A DNA stretch of 64,000 nt, taken from NCBI GenBank assembly GCA_019925105.1, contig JAHGAU010000015.1:992001-1056000 (forward strand), written 5' to 3'. The notes beneath the pieces are model-generated. The model made no database searches, was not told the origin of the DNA, and saw nothing but the letters and a program-made list of their open reading frames with translations. The stretch comes from Niebla homalea. Taxonomy: Eukaryota; Ascomycota; Lecanoromycetes; Lecanorales; Ramalinaceae. Positions 39,101 to 56,599 of this stretch are shown here, piece by piece. The translations under genes and the position numbers were made by a program. Positions within the stretch are counted from its first letter, which is position 1, and every line of letters starts with the position of its first letter.

Positions 39101-39190
39101 AATAAAAGGAATAAGAAAAGCCCTTAAAGGAGGTAACGTATATATATTGCGTTTTTAATAAAATAATTTTTTAGCTTTATAAAAAATATT
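36159..39190 (+). pseudogene. Copia B Gag/protease region, unresolved
   Basis: By position Gag and protease. It starts GGTTATAAGC directly after the LTR (a probable primer-binding region; family A has a similar GGTTATAAGC here). No knuckle or protease motif could be fixed. A roughly 21-bp unit is tandemly duplicated at 37196-37241. Confidence 0.45.
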
Positions 39191-39199
39191 TTAAGTTAA

Positions 39200-39900
39200 A
39201 AATTATTTTATTAAAGCTTATTTATTCGGACGTTATAAAGCTTATTAAATTAATAAAGTTTAATATAATTAAATATTTTATTACTTTCCGGGACGACTTT
39301 ATTTATATATTAAAAGTTTACTTAATAATTTATAAATCGGACGTAACCCGTAAATTTAAGTAATTTTAAATTAAATATAAAATTATTAACCGGAAAATTA
39401 AGCGTTTATAAGTAAATAATAAAAGTAAATATATATTAAAAACCTTTTAAAATTACCTTAAAAACTATAATATTATTTATAAATTAACGGTATAAAATAG
39501 CCTTAAATAAAACCCTATAAGTAAAAAATTTAACCGGGAAATTAAAGAATAAACTTATATAATAATCTATAATATAAGCTTACTTAAAAATTTATAGCTA
39601 GAAATCGTTATAATTATTAATTACCTTATTATAAAAGAACTTACGTTTAATTTAGAAAAGAAAATTACCCTATATTAAATATAGAAAAATTAAGTACCGG
39701 ACCTATTATACTTATAAGTAATTAAGTTATTAATATAAGTTAAGATTATAAAATATTAAACCTCTTTAAATAAAAGGGTCAATTTATTTATTTTATTGGG
39801 CTATAATAATAAAACTATTAAAATATATTGGGTTTTAAACCCTTAAATACGGACTTTTAAAAAAAAAAAATAAAACGATTCTATAACGTTTATATTAAGG
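39200..39900 (+). pseudogene. Copia B integrase relic
   Basis: Reads SDVIKLIKL, KYFITFRDDFIYILKVYLI, KYKIINRKIKRL, NNKSKYI, SKKFNREIKE and VPDLLYL, then LLGYNNKTI. The order matches the Copia integrase core (HSD..GP, ..FITF.DD..., KR.R.DNG.EY, P..NG..ER.NR....., VP...HLR.FG, LLGY), with the second catalytic Asp of the DNG block now Asn. In-frame TAA/TAG stops break it. Confidence 0.8.
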
Positions 39901-40489
39901 AACGGAAAATTATTCCGTTAAATAACTCCAATAAAAATCCCTTAATAAAAAAGATTTAACGTTTAAAAAAGATATATAACCTTAATAAGTCCTTATTTTA
40001 AAGGAAAATTATAAAAATTAAGTTTATAATAACGCCTTTATCGATAATATTTTAAACGATATATTTATAAATAAAGTACTTCCGGTTAAGGAATAAGGAA
40101 ATTACCCTTAAACTTAATATAATTAAAATAAATAATAATTTAATAAATCGCGGGAGGAAATTAAAATTATTTTCGGAGGTAACCTTAAGCTTAAAATCTT
40201 TAAGTACTTAAAGCTCCGGGATATATCCTTAAACTTATTATTTGCCTTTATTAATATAATTATCTTAAATAAAAAAAAGGATATTTATTATTTAATATTA
40301 ATATTATTTAAGAATCAGCCGGAATTATTTAAATTAAAAACTTATTAAAAAGTTATAAAAAATATTTATTATAAAATAAATTAACAATTAACGGAAAAAA
40401 ACGAATACGGCTTTTATATTAAAAATAATACCTAAATATTTATATTTAAGCATATAATATTCTTAAGTATAATTATTTTAAAAAGATAA

Positions 40490-40945
40490 TAGGTTTATAT
40501 TCTTAAGAAAGGCATTAATAATTTAATTATTCAATATAAAGCCCGCTGGGTGATCCGCGATTACGAATAACGGGAAAATATTAATTATAATAAAACTTTC
40601 GCTTCTATAATTAAGCTTATAAATTATAAAATACTTTTTATATTAATTTTAATTAACGATTAAAACTTAAAGTAAATAAACGTAAAAACGGCCTTTCTTT
40701 ATAACTTAATTAAGGAAGAAGTCTATATAAAGTAACCTTATAATTAAAAGAAAAATATTAATATATACTAAAAACTTAATAAAACTTTTTATAGATTAAA
40801 ATAATCCCTTTAATTATAATATTATTACTTTTTTACCTTTATAGAGAAATAAAAGTTGAAGTTAATACTTACGGATTATTACGTATTTATATATCTTAAA
40901 AATAGGATAATTATGGCTTTTTACGTGGAGGATATCTTAATTATT
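40490..40945 (+). pseudogene. Copia B reverse transcriptase relic, part 1 (up to YVED)
   Basis: Reads IQYKARWVIRDYE, TFASIIKLINYK, NVKTAFLYNLIKEEVYIKQP and LNKTFYRLKQSL, then FYVEDILII at 40920-40945. These are the Copia RT blocks (YKARWV..GY.Q, TF.PV.K....R, VKTAFL.G.L.E.IY..QP, L...LYGLKQ, YVDD.L). The YVDD box reads YVED. The frame is cut by A2 immediately after this box and resumes at 47414. Confidence 0.85.
40941..40945. repeat. left TSD of Copia A2 (TTATT)
   Basis: TTATT here and at 47409-47413, perfect 5-bp duplication in the RT of Copia B. Confidence 0.9.
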
Positions 40946-41083
40946 TGTTAAAATGGTAGGGTGTAACTTGCTTAGTTTAGTACTATGTAAGGTGCTGAGC
41001 GATATCTATCTATGAGAAGTCCAGGAAGTAGGCTAGCCCCCTTTTGGTAATAGCCGAGGTCTTTACCTTCTACACTTCTGATA
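40946..41083 (-). repeat. A2 3' LTR (138 bp)
   Basis: Starts TGTTAAAATGGTAGG. The outer half is intact; the inner end (CTTCTACACTTCTGATA) has C-to-T changes. Lacks a 4-bp segment present in the A1 LTRs. Confidence 0.92.
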
Positions 41084-41269
41084 CTCTTACTTAATTAATA
41101 ACTTTATAATACCATAATACCGTATTAACTATTAAGCAAGGAGTAAAAGCTTTTATTGGAATTATATTACCGCAATAAAGGGTATATTTACCCCGATTTT
41201 AATAATAAAGGGTATATTTATTCATTTTAAAACGCTAGTAAAAATATAGTATTAATTACTTTAATTTTA

Positions 41270-44200
41270 AATAATTTTTGAATTTAAGAAAGTTATCTTT
41301 TAATAACGGTTTTATAAGGCCGTTAACCATTATATCCCCGGTAAGATAATATACGAGCTTTATTTATTTATTAATTATATATTTTTAAAGAAAGTAATAT
41401 TTAATATATATATACTTTATTTTTAAGTAATTTATAGGGTCTTTTATTAATATAGTTGCTTTTTAATTATTATAAAAAATTATTATAATAAGGGTAAAAG
41501 CTTTAATATTAAGTTTAAATTAAATAAAAAAAATATAATTCTATATAATATCTTTATCCTTAAAAGTTAATAATATTATTAAATTTAAGGTAATTTTAAT
41601 AAATTAAGTTTATAACCGTTTAAGCTAAATCGCTTCTTTAATAACGTTATATTATCTTACGTACTCGGCCTTATAAGTAAATAAGGTTATAATCGGTTAA
41701 CGTTTTAAGGATTAATTAATAATTATACTTCTTAAGTTAAAAATATACCCGGAGGTAAACCGGTATATCTATAGGTTACCGGCGTAATCTAAGTCCGTAT
41801 AATTATTAAGGGGCTTTAAAGGGCCTTAAAAAACGAACTTTAAAAAGGCTATACCGCGGAAATAATAAAAGACTTTCTTAATAACTATTTAATACCCTTT
41901 ATTAAGGTTAAATACGTAACGTAATACTATTAATACCGTATAAATTATATTAAGCTTAATATTTATTATAATATATATAAGTAAGTTAATAATAGATTAA
42001 TATTTAAATTAAAATTACTTTAAAGTAATATATTTTTTATTAATTAACTTAAAACGGGCATTTACGTTTATAAGGATAACTATATTATTACCCTTAAAAA
42101 AGGATTATTATATATATTAGATTAAGTAAGAACTTATTTAACCTAATTTTCTTAATTAAAAGTTAAAATTTAATTTTATCGATTACGGATAATATTTATG
42201 CTTAAATATTAACTATATAAGCCTAAATTAAATATCTTAAACTTTTTATTTAATTAAGTTTTTAAATCGGAAATAACTTATTTATTAATTCTTATTATTA
42301 AAATATTATTAATATATACGGTAATAATAAAATTAATATCCGGGTTTAAAAATACGCTATAATCTTTATTAATATAACGGTAATTAAGTTTCTTAAGGAA
42401 TATAAAAAATATTAATATTAAATCCGGAATAATTATTTAAATTTATAGAAAGTTTTATTTAATAAATAAATACGTTTTAAATTATTATTAAAGTCCGTTA
42501 ATTAATAAATATAAATCTTTTTAAGGATATTTTTATAAAAAAATATTATTTTAACGTTTATTTACTTAATCTCCAGGTTATATATAATCACTATAATAAA
42601 AAAAGTTTTATAGCTTATAGGCTTAATAATCGTTATAAAAGTATTAAAAAAGTTTAAGCTTTTTTTTTTATTAAAAACCACAGATTATCCATTTAGCTTT
42701 ATACCTGGTAATATTACTATCCAGTTTACGTTTATATTTATAGATTTATTTATTATTTAATACGTTAATACCAAAAGGTAAATCTATTAAAACCTAAGTT
42801 TTATTCTTTTTTAAGGACTTAAGTTTATTTTTTATAGTAAATTTTTATTTTATTTTACGGTATACGTTTTTTATAACTTATATATAAATTATAAACTTTA
42901 TATAGTCCATAAGAATCGTAATTATAAAATATATAAACGTTAATTAAAAGTTAACGGCTTAATAATTAAAGTCCCAATAATACCGGTAACTTAAGGATTA
43001 TATTTTAATTACGTAAACTTAAATAAATAAATTTAAAAATTCAGTAAATTCTCTTAAAAATAAATAATAATATAAAATAAAATTATAAAGATTAAATAAG
43101 TTTAAATTTAAGTTTATAAAAGTATATATATCCGGAGATTCCTTTATAATATTATTATTAAGGGTAAATAAGAATAAAATAAATAAATTATTTTTATTAA
43201 TATTTTCCTTAATAATTATAAATTTTAAGGTTATATAAAACTTAAATTACTTATTAAATATAAGTTTAATTATATCCTTAATAATAATATTATTAATTTT
43301 ATTTATAACGTTTATAATATAAAGGCCTTAAATAATAATAATAACCGGTTCGTTATCCACATTTTTATTATTACCGAAACGTATCCGTTTTAATAATAAC
43401 TGGAAATCTACGGTAACTATCTCCCCTTATTTTGGTATTAAGTAATAAACCAGTAAAAGGTTATCGGCCTTACGTTTAAGCTAAACGGCTTTATCCTTTA
43501 GCCACTTAACGTAATTATAACGTTAAACCCGGCTATTTAATATAAGTATTTTATAAATATAATAACCCTTAAAACCAATAAAATATTTTTTAACGGCTTT
43601 AATTTAAATTTTTATTTAATTTATACCGGGAAGCTTACGCTCTTAATATATATTACGTTATTTAACTTTTTTAATAAAAGATTAATTAAGTTTTTTAAGA
43701 TTTATAGCTTAATTCAGTATATTATAAATATTTATAGGTATCATATTATATATAAAAACCGCTATAATAATAAGTTTAATAATAAAAATACGCAATAAGT
43801 TATTATTTAATAATATTATATAGGCCCGGATAATAAGGGTTTAATTTATTTTTTTAAAAATATTATTTTATTAAGGGTTATAAAGTACCGTAAACTTTTA
43901 TTAAATACCTTTAACGTATTATTAATTATTAAATTGGAAATTATTATATATATTATTATTATTATTATATAAACGGCGGATAAAGTAATTTACATAATAA
44001 ATCCTTTTTATATAATTTTAAAAGGCCTTAAGAACCGTTTTATATAAAGAATTTAATAATAAGGTTATATAAATAACTTTAATAACGTTTTTAATAAAAA
44101 TAATAATTTACTTATAATTAACTTTTATATTATTAATAAAACTAATTAAATCGGAGTAAATAAGCTTATTTTAATAAATATTAGGTTCAATATAACTTTT

Positions 44201-44700
44201 ACTTAACTTAAGCTTTATTTATATCTCCATATAAATAATATACTTATAGTCCCTTAATAAATCCGGTGGATTAAAAAAATCGATATTAATTACCGTTTCC
44301 GGTAAAAGCTTAATATTTTACTCCCCTATATGCCCCGTTACTTTATATTAATATTTTAAGGCTTTTTAATTTATAATAATAGTATATAAAACTACGGGTA
44401 TTAAATTATTAATAACTTTAATATCGATTTTAAAAAAATAAAGGGATACCGGTAAAAATTTTATAAAGATACCGTTACGGTTAATAAATATATTTAAATT
44501 TTCTGGGTTATTATTTTACTTAAAGGGATAACCGGCTTATTATAGTTATTTAAGGTTAATAAGATTAAAGGTATTATTAAGGATAAAAAAAACATTATAA
44601 ATAATTAAATTATAAACGTTTTTATTAAATTAATATAGGATTTTAACGACTTTAATATAAATAATATTTCTCCCCCCAGAAAAGCTTTTAATAAAAATAA
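41270..44700 (-). pseudogene. A2 pol relic (integrase, RT with YINN, RNase H)
   Basis: Collinear with A1 and A3. Near 42300-42350 the minus strand reads NPDIN, then VYINNI at the RT active site, so both catalytic Asp are Asn. Stops are TAA/TAG throughout. Domain edges are transferred from A3 and approximate. Confidence 0.7.
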
Positions 44701-44719
44701 ATTCAGGAAAAAGCTCCTT

Positions 44720-47260
<2,541 letters not shown>

Positions 47261-47270
47261 GCTTATAACC

Positions 47271-47408
47271 TGTTAAAATAATAGAATGTAATTTACTTAG
47301 TTTAATACTATATAAGGTACTAAACGATATCTATCTATGAGAAGTCCAGGAAGTAGGCTAGCCCCCTTTTGGTAATAGCCGAGGTCTTTGCCTTCTGCAC
47401 TTCTGACA
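47271..47408 (-). repeat. A2 5' LTR (138 bp)
   Basis: Inner end (TGTTAAAATAATAGAATG) strongly converted; outer 85 bp (from about 47324) unmutated to CTTCTGACA. Followed by TSD TTATT. Confidence 0.92.
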
Positions 47409-47413
47409 TTATT

Positions 47414-48340
47414 AATTTATTTAAAAAAGGTATCGTAAACTTAAAGAAGATACTTAATAATTAATTCCGTATATTTAATTTAAAGTTAATTTACTATTAC
47501 TTAAGTATAATTATTATAAGAAACCGTTAAAATAAAACGCTTTAACTTAATTAAAAACCCTATATAAAAAAAGTCATTAAAGAATATAAGTAATAAAATA
47601 TTATTTTTATATATATCCTTATAAAGTTAAAGTATAAGCCGGAGTTTATATTTAAAGGCTATAAGGCCGACTTAATTTTCCGGAAGAAATATTAGTCGGC
47701 CGTAAACTTTTTAATATATATTATACTTAAAACTTATTTAAATATCGTTTACTTTATTTTAATAATTAACCGATATACTTTAAATTTTACTGAATATTAT
47801 TAAAAGTTAATAAAAAGAATTTTACGTTACCTTTATATTACCGTTACCTTTTAGTTAATATACCGGGGTAAATTAAAAGCTCTTAATAATTATATTGATT
47901 CTAATTTTACCGTAAATTCAATTTAAAGGTTTATTATAGGCTACGTATTTAATATCGGAAGTACCATAATTAATTAATAATTTAAACGTTAAGCTATAAT
48001 TATCCTCTTTATTTATAAAGCGGAATATATAAGATAAATATAAGTAATTAAAAAGGCCTTATAACTTAAGTAGTTTTTAGGTAAAATTAAGTTATATTAA
48101 ATTAAGAACCTCCCCGTTATTATTATTTACGGAAATAATTAAGGCGTTATAATTCTTATTAAGAACTTTATATTTTATACCCGGATTAAATATATAGATA
48201 TTTAATAATATTAACTTTAAGAAGTTATAAAAAATAATTAGGTAAGTTTAGAATATATTTTAACGTATAAATAAGTCGTTAATAACTTAATAAAACCTTT
48301 ATTATATTAGCCTTTTAAGGGGTTCCGTAAGGTACTTAAC
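47414..48340 (+). pseudogene. Copia B RT part 2 and RNase H relic
   Basis: Resumes the Copia B frame after A2: KKGIVNLKKIL, then FRIFNLKLIYYYL and PYIKKVIKEYK (RT C-terminal blocks F.M.DLG...YYLG, YI.K.L..F). RNase H follows: LKRILRYLYITVTFQLIY, YIDSNF, GYVFNIGS, KAEYI, NN.GVIILIKN, IKYIDI, VVNNLIKPL. This matches the Copia set (Y.L..T...GL.Y, SD.DWAG, GYVF..G, T.AEY, DN.GAI.LA.NP, KHIDI, VAD.LTK). Decay is by point stops with the frame kept. Confidence 0.85.
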
Positions 48341-48952
48341 CTTAAAGTATGTCTGAAATATTTTTATATTAATTAAAGTTTTATTAATAATATTAATAAC
48401 CTTATAGCTTTATCTTTAAGTTACTTAAAGTAAGCTTTAAGCGTCTTATAAAAAGAGCTTTTAATTATTTATAGAGAGGCCATTATTAATCTTAAGGAAC
48501 TTAAGAATACGTTTTAATATAAATTTAATATATAAAATAAAAAGGTTAAAAAAATATTTTAAAAGGGGGGTAAATCGCAAAAAATAATACTTACCCCGGA
48601 ATATACCCGGATAAAATTATATACTTTAGGGGGTTATTAAAAAATAATTTAAAATATAAGAGAGCTCGCTGTTACCGCGCCGGCTTTATAACTTAAAGGA
48701 ATAAATAATATATATAGGCTATAAGTATAATCTTTTAAAGGTATTTCACTATAAAAAGATTACTATTATAATATAGGGAAGCAAAAGATTACCGCTATAG
48801 GGGAGTAAAGATTACCGCTATAGGGGAGCTTTAACAGCTTATAGAAAACATCACTTAAATGGGGTATACGTTATATAAAAATTAAAGCTTAAAGTAATAA
48901 TGGAATATAATATTATAAATGGATAATTATATAGGTAATATATATTAAAGCT
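48340..48952 (+). other. Copia B 3' non-coding region with 24-bp tandem repeats
   Basis: No coding frame was recognised. It contains two near-identical 24-bp units with core GATTACCGCTATAGGGGAG (48783-48806, 48807-48830) and one degenerate unit before them (48753-48782). Confidence 0.6.
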
Positions 48953-48953
48953 T

Positions 48954-48962
48954 AAAGGGGAG
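48954..48962 (+). other. Copia B polypurine tract
   Basis: AAAGGGGAG directly abuts the 3' LTR, where plus-strand DNA synthesis is primed. This fixes the element's orientation independently of the coding frames. Confidence 0.75.
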
Positions 48963-49099
48963 TATTAAATATACTTATATTAATTACCCGGCACTCAGGT
49001 AGATTAAATATAATCCGAAGCTAAACCCAATTAAGGTAGCCGGGATTCAGGTTCTATACATAGAGAATAATCAAGTAACTTACACCTCACGTTTCAAGA
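48963..49099 (+). repeat. Copia B 3' LTR (137 bp)
   Basis: Inner (left) end is converted (TATTAAATATAC against TGTTAAAAGTAC); the outer end (TTACACCTCACGTTTCAAGA) is intact. The stem segments CCCGGC/GCCGGG are kept at 48987-48992 and 49039-49044. Confidence 0.88.
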
Positions 49100-49104
49100 T
49101 ATAA

Positions 49105-49163
49105 GAGTGTCCTATACCTATGAATACTCCCGCGTATCCCCCATACTATATATATACATAATA
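49105..49163 (-). repeat. G2 chromovirus LTR, right part
   Basis: Resumes the G1-type LTR (GAGTGTCCTATACCTATGAA) after TSD TATAA and runs to the inner LTR edge. Confidence 0.85.
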
Positions 49164-50880
49164 AATACCACCAAAAGAAAAAAAAGGCCACTACCTGCAA
49201 TGGCGTTTACTTTAATATATTAATGTAAATACCAATGCTTAATAATGCGCTATACTCCTTATATCTTGTATTTTTATATTAAAATCTTACTTAATTTTGC
49301 GGGAACGGCCGCGATTATACTTAAGACGGAACATATAAAAAGTACTAATAAACGATAAGGGTATTGCTTTAATAAACGCCGATAATAAAGTAATACGAGG
49401 TTTAGTACGGCGGGTAATAACGACGTTATTAAATTCAGAATACGTAATATAGAATTCTCGTAATAAATCTAGGTATAATTTTAATAACGGAAGCTTATTA
49501 TTATATTCTATACCTTAAGTAATTTATTTAATTAAGTATTTATTATCTTTTTCCTTATAAATAATTCTTTTAATAATATATTCTTCTTTATTCTCGGAAT
49601 CGGCTTCGAAAGTAAATAGCGTATTACGGTTAAATTATTTATTAAAAAGGGGTTTTATTAAGTTATTTAAGTATATCAATTAAAATAACCGGTACTATCT
49701 TTATATTAATAAATAATTTAAGCTTATATATTAAATAACTAATTTTCTTAATAATAATAAAAAGTCCGGTACGCTATTAATATAGTTTATAATTTTCGAT
49801 ACCGGGAATATTATATTTATAATATAATTATAAATATCTATAACCTTTTAAACCTTTTAATAATTTCTTTAATTCTTAAATACAATATATTTTAATTATA
49901 GAACCGTAAAAAGGTATAAAACGCACTAGATTTTACGTAAATAATAATTAAATTCCGGTATAATTAAAGTTATAAATTAAATTAATTTATATTATAATAG
50001 ATTTAATTTAAAATAAATTTAATTAATATTAACTTTAAATTATTTAAGATACCTTAAATATATAAAATAATATTTATCTAGCTATAATCTAAATACGTAA
50101 TTATAAAGTATTATAATACGATTTTAAGCGTTTAATCAATCCGTTCGGACTATTTATTAATCTAAGGGTAATATATATTAAATATAAGAATATAAATATC
50201 TATTTCTTTAAATATAGATTTCTAAAATACGGAAATAAATTTATAATTTCTATTTAATATAATATTAAAAGGAATTCCCTATTTTTATTTTATTAATTTA
50301 AATTTTACTTAATTATTAACTTGAAATTGAATATTACCGGGGAATAAGAATATTCGTTTAAAGAACTTATTAATAACGGTAAAAAATATATTATAATCGT
50401 ATTAATTTAATAAAATAATAATAAAGTTTATATTAATTATATGGAATATAATTAATGGGCTTAAAATTAATTAAAGCGATTTACAAAACATATATTTTTT
50501 AATTTAATTTAAGCTATACTTAAGGTAATACGCAATATATTTCCGTAACTATTTATTTAATTTAACTAAATATATTAAGTTCATTAATTTATTATAGGAT
50601 CGGTTAAAGTTACTATATAGTAAATTATTATATATATATTGAAATTTTATTTTTTTTAAGTTTATTAACTATATATAATCGTAATAAATAATTAACGGAT
50701 TTTAGGTTATAAATAAAACCGTCCTTTAATATAAAGCGTAATTTAATTTTTATATTTTATAAATTTAACTTTTTTTTTAATTATTAAGATTTTTTATAAA
50801 TTTATTTATATTTTATCTTTTACATATTCTTTTTTAATTTATTCTTTAAATTTATTTAAAATATAAATATAATATGAAGT
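49164..50880 (-). pseudogene. G2 chromodomain and integrase relic
   Basis: Collinear with G1 8250-9985. The chromodomain-like segment is at 49495-49620 (EEYIIKRIIYKEKDNKYLIK, then GIEYNNKLPLLKL). The integrase is expected at about 49830-50780. It breaks at 50880 where L5 inserted. The first 500 bp are less AT-converted than in G1. Confidence 0.75.
50865..50880. repeat. left target-site duplication of LINE L5
   Basis: AAATATAATATGAAGT here and AAATATGATATAAAGT at 62926-62941: 16 bp with two A/G differences in opposite directions. G1 provides the uninterrupted alignment across the site. Confidence 0.88.
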
Positions 50881-50899
50881 TAAAAGACCTTAAGACGAA

Positions 50900-51288
50900 A
50901 TGGCGACGAACAAAGGGACCCCAGGGGTCCAAAACGATGCGTATACGTATAGCTTTAGTGACAGTGAGAAAAGTACTTTAAGTGCGATAAGTGGAAGTAA
51001 CGTAATGGTTAAGAATAAAATAATAAATAGGTAAGTAACCTATATTAACAGAAACGGCGATGACGCGTATAAGTAATATAATAATAATAAGCCGGATAAC
51101 GCTTAAAATAAATAAAGGAATTAAGGTTAATAAAATACGCGTATCGAAGCGTATAAAACGTATAATAATAATACGGAGATAATAAGTAAATAAGGGGGTA
51201 AAAAGGTTAATATAATATTAACGATGAAAAATACGGGCGGAAGGAAAAGGCAGGAAAACCGCGGTACAAATATTATTAAGGGTATATA
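50900..51288 (+). pseudogene. L5 ORF1 relic, N-terminal part
   Basis: Starts MATNKG, then LEVQND, and is the least RIP-damaged copy of this N-terminus in the window. Interrupted at 51288 by A3; continues at 57532. Stops still occur (for example near 51030). Confidence 0.7.
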
Positions 51289-51426
51289 TGTCAGAAGTGC
51301 AGAAGGCAAAGACCTCGGCTATTACCAAAAGGGGGCTAGCCTACTTCCTGGACTTCTCATAGATAAATATCGCTTAATACCTTATATAGTACTTAACTAA
51401 GCAAGTTATACTTTACCATTTCAATA
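51289..51426 (+). repeat. A3 5' LTR (138 bp)
   Basis: Starts TGTCAGAAGTGCAGAAGG. Outer 75 bp unmutated; the inner part has TATACTTTACCATTTCAATA in place of less converted bases in 57389-57526. Confidence 0.92.
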
Positions 51427-53790
<2,364 letters not shown>

Positions 53791-53799
53791 TCCGGGGGG

Positions 53800-55000
53800 A
53801 AGAATATTATTTATATTAAAGTTATTAAAATCCTATATTAATCTAATAAGGGCGTCCGTAATTTAATCGTTTATAACGTTTTTTTTATTTTTAATAATAT
53901 TTTTAATTTTATTAACCCTGAATAATTATAGTAAGCCGGTTATCCCTTTAAGTAAAATAATAATCCGGAGGATTTAAGTATATTTATCGGCTATAACGGT
54001 ATCTTTATAAAACTTTTACCGGCGACTTTTTACCTTTTTAAAGTTGATATTAAAGTTATTAATAATTTAATACCTGTAACCCTATATGCTATTATAGTAA
54101 ATTAAGAAGCCCTGAAATATTAATATAAAGTAACGGGATATATAAAGGAGCAAAATATTAAGTTTTTACCGGAAACGGTAACCGGTATTGACTTTTTTAA
54201 TTTACCGGATTTATTAAAGGACTATAAGTACGTCGTTTATACGGAAATATGAATAAAGCTTAAACCGAGTAAAAATTATATTAAGCCTAATATTTATTAA
54301 AACGAACTTATTTACTCCGACTTAATTAATTTTATTAATAATATAAAAACAGATTATAAATAAGTCGTTATCTTTATTAAAAACGTTATTAAAGTCATTT
54401 ATATAGCTTTATTATTAAACTTTTTATATAAAACGGTTTTTAAAGCCTTTTAAGATTATATAAAGAGGATTTATTATTTAAACCGTTTTATCCGCTGTTT
54501 ATATATTAACGATAATAATATATATAGCGGTTTTTAATTTAATAATTAACGGTACGTTAAAAATATTCGGTAAGAGTTTACGGTACTTTATAATTTTTAA
54601 TAAAACGGTATTTCTAAATAAATAAATTAAACCTTTATTATCCGGGCTTATATAATACTATTAAATAATAATTTATTACGTATTTTATTATTAAACTTAT
54701 TATTATAATAACCTTTATATATAATATAATATTTATAAGTATTTACGATATATTAAATTAAGTTATAAATTTCAGAAAATTGAATTAATCTTTTATTAAG
54801 AAAATTAAACGACGTAATATATATTAAGAACGTAAACTTCCCGATATAAATTAAATAAAATTTTAAATTAAGGCTATTAAAGGACGTTTTATTAACTTTA
54901 AGGGTTATTACGTTTATAAAATATTTATATTAAATAGCCGGGTTTAACGTTATAATTACGTTAAGTAATTAAAGGATAAAGCCGTTTAACTTAAACGTAA
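53800..55000 (+). pseudogene. A3 integrase relic
   Basis: Reads NELIYSDLI, VVIFIKNVIKV, KAF.DYIKRIYYLNRFIRCLYINDNNIYSGF and QEFTVLYN, then NGISK.IN.TFIIRAYIILLNNNL. This matches the Copia integrase core (SDL.G, ...F.DD.T.., ..F...., DNG.EY, ....YNPQQNGISER.NRT...., ARTML...LP). Catalytic and substrate residues are altered by G-to-A changes (DNG as NDN, E as K). A block at 54850-54960 (IKGRFINFKGYYVYKI) fits the conserved segment downstream of the core. Confidence 0.82.
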
Positions 55001-55579
55001 AGCCGATAACCTTTTATTAATTTATTATTTAATATTAAGATAAAAAGAAATAATTACTGTGGATTTTTAATTATTATTAAAATAAATACGTTTTAATAAT
55101 AATAAAAATATAGATAATAAGCCGGTTATTATTATTATTTAAGGCCTTTATATTATAAACGTTACGGATAAAACCGATAATATTATTATTAAGGATATAA
55201 CTAAATTTATATTTAATAAGTAACTTAAGCCTTATATAACTTTAAAACCTATAATTATTAAGGAAAATATTAATAAAAATAATTTATTTATTTTATTTTT
55301 ATTTATTTTTAATAATAATATTATAAAAGAATCTCCGGATATATATATTTTTATAAATTTAAACTTAAGCTTACTTAATCCCTATAATTTTATCCTATAT
55401 TATTATCCGTTTTTAAAAGAACCTATTAAATCTTTAAACTTATTTACTTAAGTTTACGTAATTAAAATATAACCTTTAAGTTATTAACGTTACCGGGACT
55501 TTAATTATTAAGCCGCCGGTTTTTAATTAACGTTTATATATTTTATAACTGCGATTCCTACGGATTATACGGAGCCTAT

Positions 55580-56560
55580 AATTTATATATAAGTTATAAA
55601 GGATATATACCGTAAAGTAAAGTGGGAGTTTATTATAAAAAATAAAGTTAAATCTTTAGAAAAGAATAAAACTTAAGTCTTAATAAATTTACTTCCTAGT
55701 ATTAATATACTGGATAATAAGTAGGTTTATAAGTATAAACGTAAATTAAACGGTAATATTATTAAATATAAGGTTAAATAAGTAATCCGTAACTTTTAAT
55801 AAAAGGAAAACTTAAACTTCTTTAATATTTTTATAACGGTTATTAAGCCTATAAACTATAAGGCCCTCTTTATTATAGTGGCTATATATAACCTGGAAAT
55901 TAAGTAAATAAACGTTAAAATAATATTTTTTTATAGAAATATCCTTAAAAAAATTTATATTTATTAATTAACGGGCTTTAATAATAATTTAAAACGTATT
56001 TACCTATTAAATAAAACTCTTTATAAACTTAAATAATTACCCCGGATTTAATATTAATACCTTTTTATATTCCTTAAGAAACTTAATTACCGTTATATTA
56101 ATAAAAACTATAGCGTATTCTTAAACCCGGATATTAATATTATCGTTATTATATATATTAAGAATATCTTAATAATAAGAGTTAATAAATAGGTTATTAC
56201 CGATTTAAAAGCTTAATTAAATAAAAAATTTAAAATATCCAATTTAAGCCTATATAGTTAATATTTAAATATAAATATTACTTATAATTAATAAAATCGA
56301 ACCTTAACTCTTAATTAAGAAAATTATATTAAATAGGTTTTTACTTAATTTAATATATATAATAATCCTTTTTTTAAGGGTAATAATATAATTATCCTTA
56401 TAAACGTAAATGCCCGTTTTAAGCCAATTAATAAGGAATATACCGCTTTAAAGTAATTTTAATTTAAATATTAATCCGTTATCGGCTTACTTATATATAT
56501 TATAATAAGTATTAAGCTTAATATAATTTATACGGTATTAATAATATTACGTTACGTATT
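55580..56560 (+). pseudogene. A3 reverse transcriptase relic (YVDD changed to YIKN)
   Basis: Reads YSVFLNPDIN, then IYIKNILII with the catalytic box at 56154-56165, then DLKA.LNKKFKISNLSLY, YLNINIT, NRTLTLN and ENYIK. The family pattern is VF.NPD......YVDDILI.G......LK..L...F.M.DLGP...FLGM.I......LTL.Q..Y. Both Asp of YVDD are lost (Lys, Asn). Confidence 0.85.
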
Positions 56561-56599
56561 TAACCTTAACGAAGGGTATTAAATAACCGTTAAAAAGAT

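Noticed and set aside
51127..51309. 60-codon open frame on the minus strand
   Set aside because: Antisense to L5 ORF1 and crossing into the A3 LTR, so it spans an insertion junction.
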